A stretch of 64,000 bases of DNA, taken from contig OY720103.1 of the NCBI GenBank assembly GCA_963082875.1, positions 10,292,001 through 10,356,000 of the forward strand, written 5' to 3'. Of this stretch, positions 57,101-64,000 are shown one piece after another (position 1 is the stretch's first letter; every line of letters begins with the position of its first letter). The translations under genes and the position numbers were made by a program. This DNA comes from Corella eumyota. Its lineage: Eukaryota > Chordata > Ascidiacea > Phlebobranchia > Corellidae. Below the pieces are notes generated by a model that was given only the letters and a program-made list of their open reading frames with translations, made no database searches and had not been told where the DNA came from.

Positions 57101-57429
57101 TTGTTTTACTTATTTTTAGACAAATCATTTAGAAATTTTTGTTCCGCGTGTCGCTTTTGCACATTTTTAATGTTCCCAGTTTCAATAATGAAATTTGATT
57201 CTGTTGCAGTTTTCGTTATCTTCTGTTATATTTTAATGCTATTTCCTTGTTTGTAGCAGTATTTTATGCTTGTTGTATTTGCCTAACCATTTGAACTGCC
57301 AATTTTTGTTACTAATATATAAAATATAAGATTAAAAATTTTTTTAATAATTGGCCAGCAATCTAGTGTTTAGAATAATTGGCTACATCAAGTCTTGGGG
57401 TCACATTGGGTTTAAATAAATACAACTTA

Positions 57430-57712
57430 CCGGCAGCGGGTTGTAGTGATAAAAACACTTACTACACCACCATGGGTTCGTGGGTTCAATCCTCACTGCT
57501 CTCATGCTGTAGTGCCCTTGAGTAAGGCGCTATAAACGGTATAAACTTCTCCTAAGTCAGCACTTAATCAGCAGCAGAATTATCAGCCAATTATAATCTA
57601 TAATATCCCAAACTGCTAAAAGGCAATTCAAGATTGGGTCGGGGTAACTGATGTTACTCCATGTTTGGGTCGCGCATTTGACCTTTTTCCATCGAGAATA
57701 AAGATATACACA
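57430..57712 (+). mobile_element. tRNA-derived SINE, subfamily I
   Basis: CGGCAGCGGGTTGTAGTGAT to ATCGAGAATAAAGATATA; intergenic. Confidence 0.85.
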
Positions 57713-59125
57713 AAAAAACTAAATTAAACAGAGGATAAACAGAAAATAAGGACTGCGTGGTAGTAACTTATTGTATCTGAGAAAAGTGTCTACCTTAAAC
57801 AACAATCCGTTTCAGTTAAACCGGCAAATTTAAATGGAAATTTACGTTTAGGTGTTTTTTTATGTTTTATTGTTAATTCGGTAATTCAGTTTTCTGTTAA
57901 GTTTATAAAACCAAAATGTAATTAAAGCGTTGTTTATTGGATTAGAACGATGAAATGTGTTCGTAGCTTAGCGCATTTAGCAAATCGGCCGTTTCAAATT
58001 CGAGATATATCCAGGTCATGTTTCGTGATTATCGGGTTTTATATATTTCCGTAACAACATCTATTGACTGCTTTCTTGATGAAAGAACTCTGAATTACAA
58101 GAAAGACAACGGTTTTATTTAAACTGGAAAACTGAATTTTAGAATTGAAAAATTTGGAATTTTTGAAATCTATTCAAAGAAAAAAAAGTCAGCCAAAATT
58201 GGATAGCTTTTTTTAATTATTTGTATATATGTTAAAGTTAGTTTTGTACATAAAAAATATTGTTAAATGTTAAAAAAGAATTAATTTTTTTATAAAAATC
58301 TTAATTAAATTTACATAAAGAAAAAAAAGAAAAAATAAGGCCAATGTCAAGAATAAATTTTCATGATTCTTTATCATTTACAAAATGTGGTTGTGATCAA
58401 TTATGTCTAGTTATCTTAATGTTTGTTATTGGTATTGCATTGCATTATTATTTCATTTTATTTGTTTTTCTTTTGTTAATGTGTTTAGTTGGATTTATAG
58501 TACTTGCAAAATCCTATTTTAATTGTCATAGGATTAATATGTAATTATTTTTTTTTGTGTTTTTTTTGTATTTATTTATCCTCGATGTAAAAAGACCTAT
58601 CTGTTTTTTTAAAGGTACCTCAAAAATTTATTAAAAATGTTTACCCAATTTTATTTCGTTAAAGTTATTTGAATTATTCATTATATACATAAAACTTGTT
58701 TAGTTAAAATGCTGTGGTTTTTTCGTATGTGTATATACTATTTGAATTACTAAAGCCATTTTTTTGCCGTTTTTAGAGGAATTTTATTTGCATTTTTATT
58801 TTTAAATTTTAGTAGACGAAATTTTAAAAAATGTATTTATTAGTTGGGCCACTGTTATTTCTACAATATGCAATTTATTTTGTTTGTTAAACTAGATTAG
58901 ATTTATATTTCGCAAAATTTTAAATTATTTATTTATTGTAAAAAATCCATAATTTTTATACACAATTTGTATTTATAAGTGTAAAGCATACCTATAAACT
59001 ATTCCTATGCTGTTTTTTTAATTGTTGTGTTTTTATTATTTATTTATTTAAATTTTGTTTTATTTTTGCTTTTCAGAATATTTAACATTCAACTTTAAAA
59101 TTATATCGAACCATTTAAATTTACA

Positions 59126-63807
<4,682 letters not shown>

Positions 63808-64000
63808 AAATTTGCATTTTTTCGAATCCCTTTTTTTTAGTGAATATAGTTTTATAGAAAATCTATTTTTATTAAAAGATTTAAAGTAAAAACCTTTTAT
63901 GGTATTTTTCATATTGTTGGTAATTTGAAAAAAATTTTGGTGAATTTTTTGTGATTTGTAATGCTTATACTTTTGTAGCTTTTTAATACAACATATTAAT
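63808..64000 (+). other. CCDC77 3' flank
   Basis: AT-rich 3' UTR or downstream DNA. An ATTAAA hexamer near 63875 is a possible poly(A) signal; nothing else seen. Confidence 0.4.

Larger units (their letters stand above)
56802..59125. other. Intergenic: pseudokinase gene to CCDC77
   Basis: Contains a family D repeat (56928-57100), a subfamily I SINE (57430-57712), a small hydrophobic open frame (58344-58544) next to a SINE tail scrap (TTTATTTATCCTCGATGTAA) and AT-rich DNA with no clear signal up to CCDC77. Confidence 0.5.

Overview
The window is nuclear DNA of an animal: AT-rich, with five multi-exon protein genes, short introns flanked by GT..AG, and a very high load of tRNA-derived SINEs. 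The gene set (a kinesin-3 of the KIF28 type, RALGAPB, an Ikaros-family zinc finger gene, a PEAK/PRAG-type pseudokinase and CCDC77), the short introns and the dense tRNA SINEs fit an invertebrate chordate, most likely an ascidian (Ciona-like). That placement is inference; no species-specific marker was recognised.

Layout. 265-10319 (+): the 3' two thirds of a KIF28-like kinesin, whose motor domain lies upstream of the window. 12100-29200 (+): a complete 29-exon RALGAPB gene, 1512 codons by hand splicing. 30408-32140 (-): a three-exon Ikaros-family gene, convergent with RALGAPB, with three N-terminal and two C-terminal C2H2 fingers. 32141-39836: a 7.7 kb AT-rich intergenic region between two divergently read genes, holding mainly SINE copies. 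39837-56801 (+): a 16-exon gene of about 2569 codons, with a huge disordered, Gln- and Ser/Arg-rich N-terminal part and a C-terminal degenerate kinase-like region resembling PEAK1/PRAG1. 59126-63807 (+): complete CCDC77 (10 exons, 477 aa). The genes do not form an obvious functional unit; they are typical neighbours in a compact metazoan genome.

Repeats. The main family is a tRNA-derived SINE of about 270-290 bp (A box and B box in the head, a conserved body, and an end like GAGGATAAATA). I delimit about 65 copies or fragments on both strands, by hand estimate roughly a fifth of the window. Two subfamilies differ at linked positions. A second tRNA-like repeat carries an internal 80-bp tandem array and occurs in RALGAPB (about 14 units) and in the pseudokinase gene (about 4 units). 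Two further short dispersed repeats, a hAT-like MITE with a perfect 8-bp target duplication inserted into another inverted-repeat element, and several minisatellites complete the picture.

Most notable: a 30-bp minisatellite in RALGAPB introns in which each unit looks like a whole 3' splice site; a kinesin ending in the prenylation motif CVIM; a 1.5-kb intron made almost wholly of a pyrimidine-rich minisatellite next to a G-rich one, flanking one pseudokinase exon; and repeated tandem amplification of Pol III B-box segments. All splice coordinates were read by eye from consensus sites, frame continuity and remembered protein similarity; no alignment was run.
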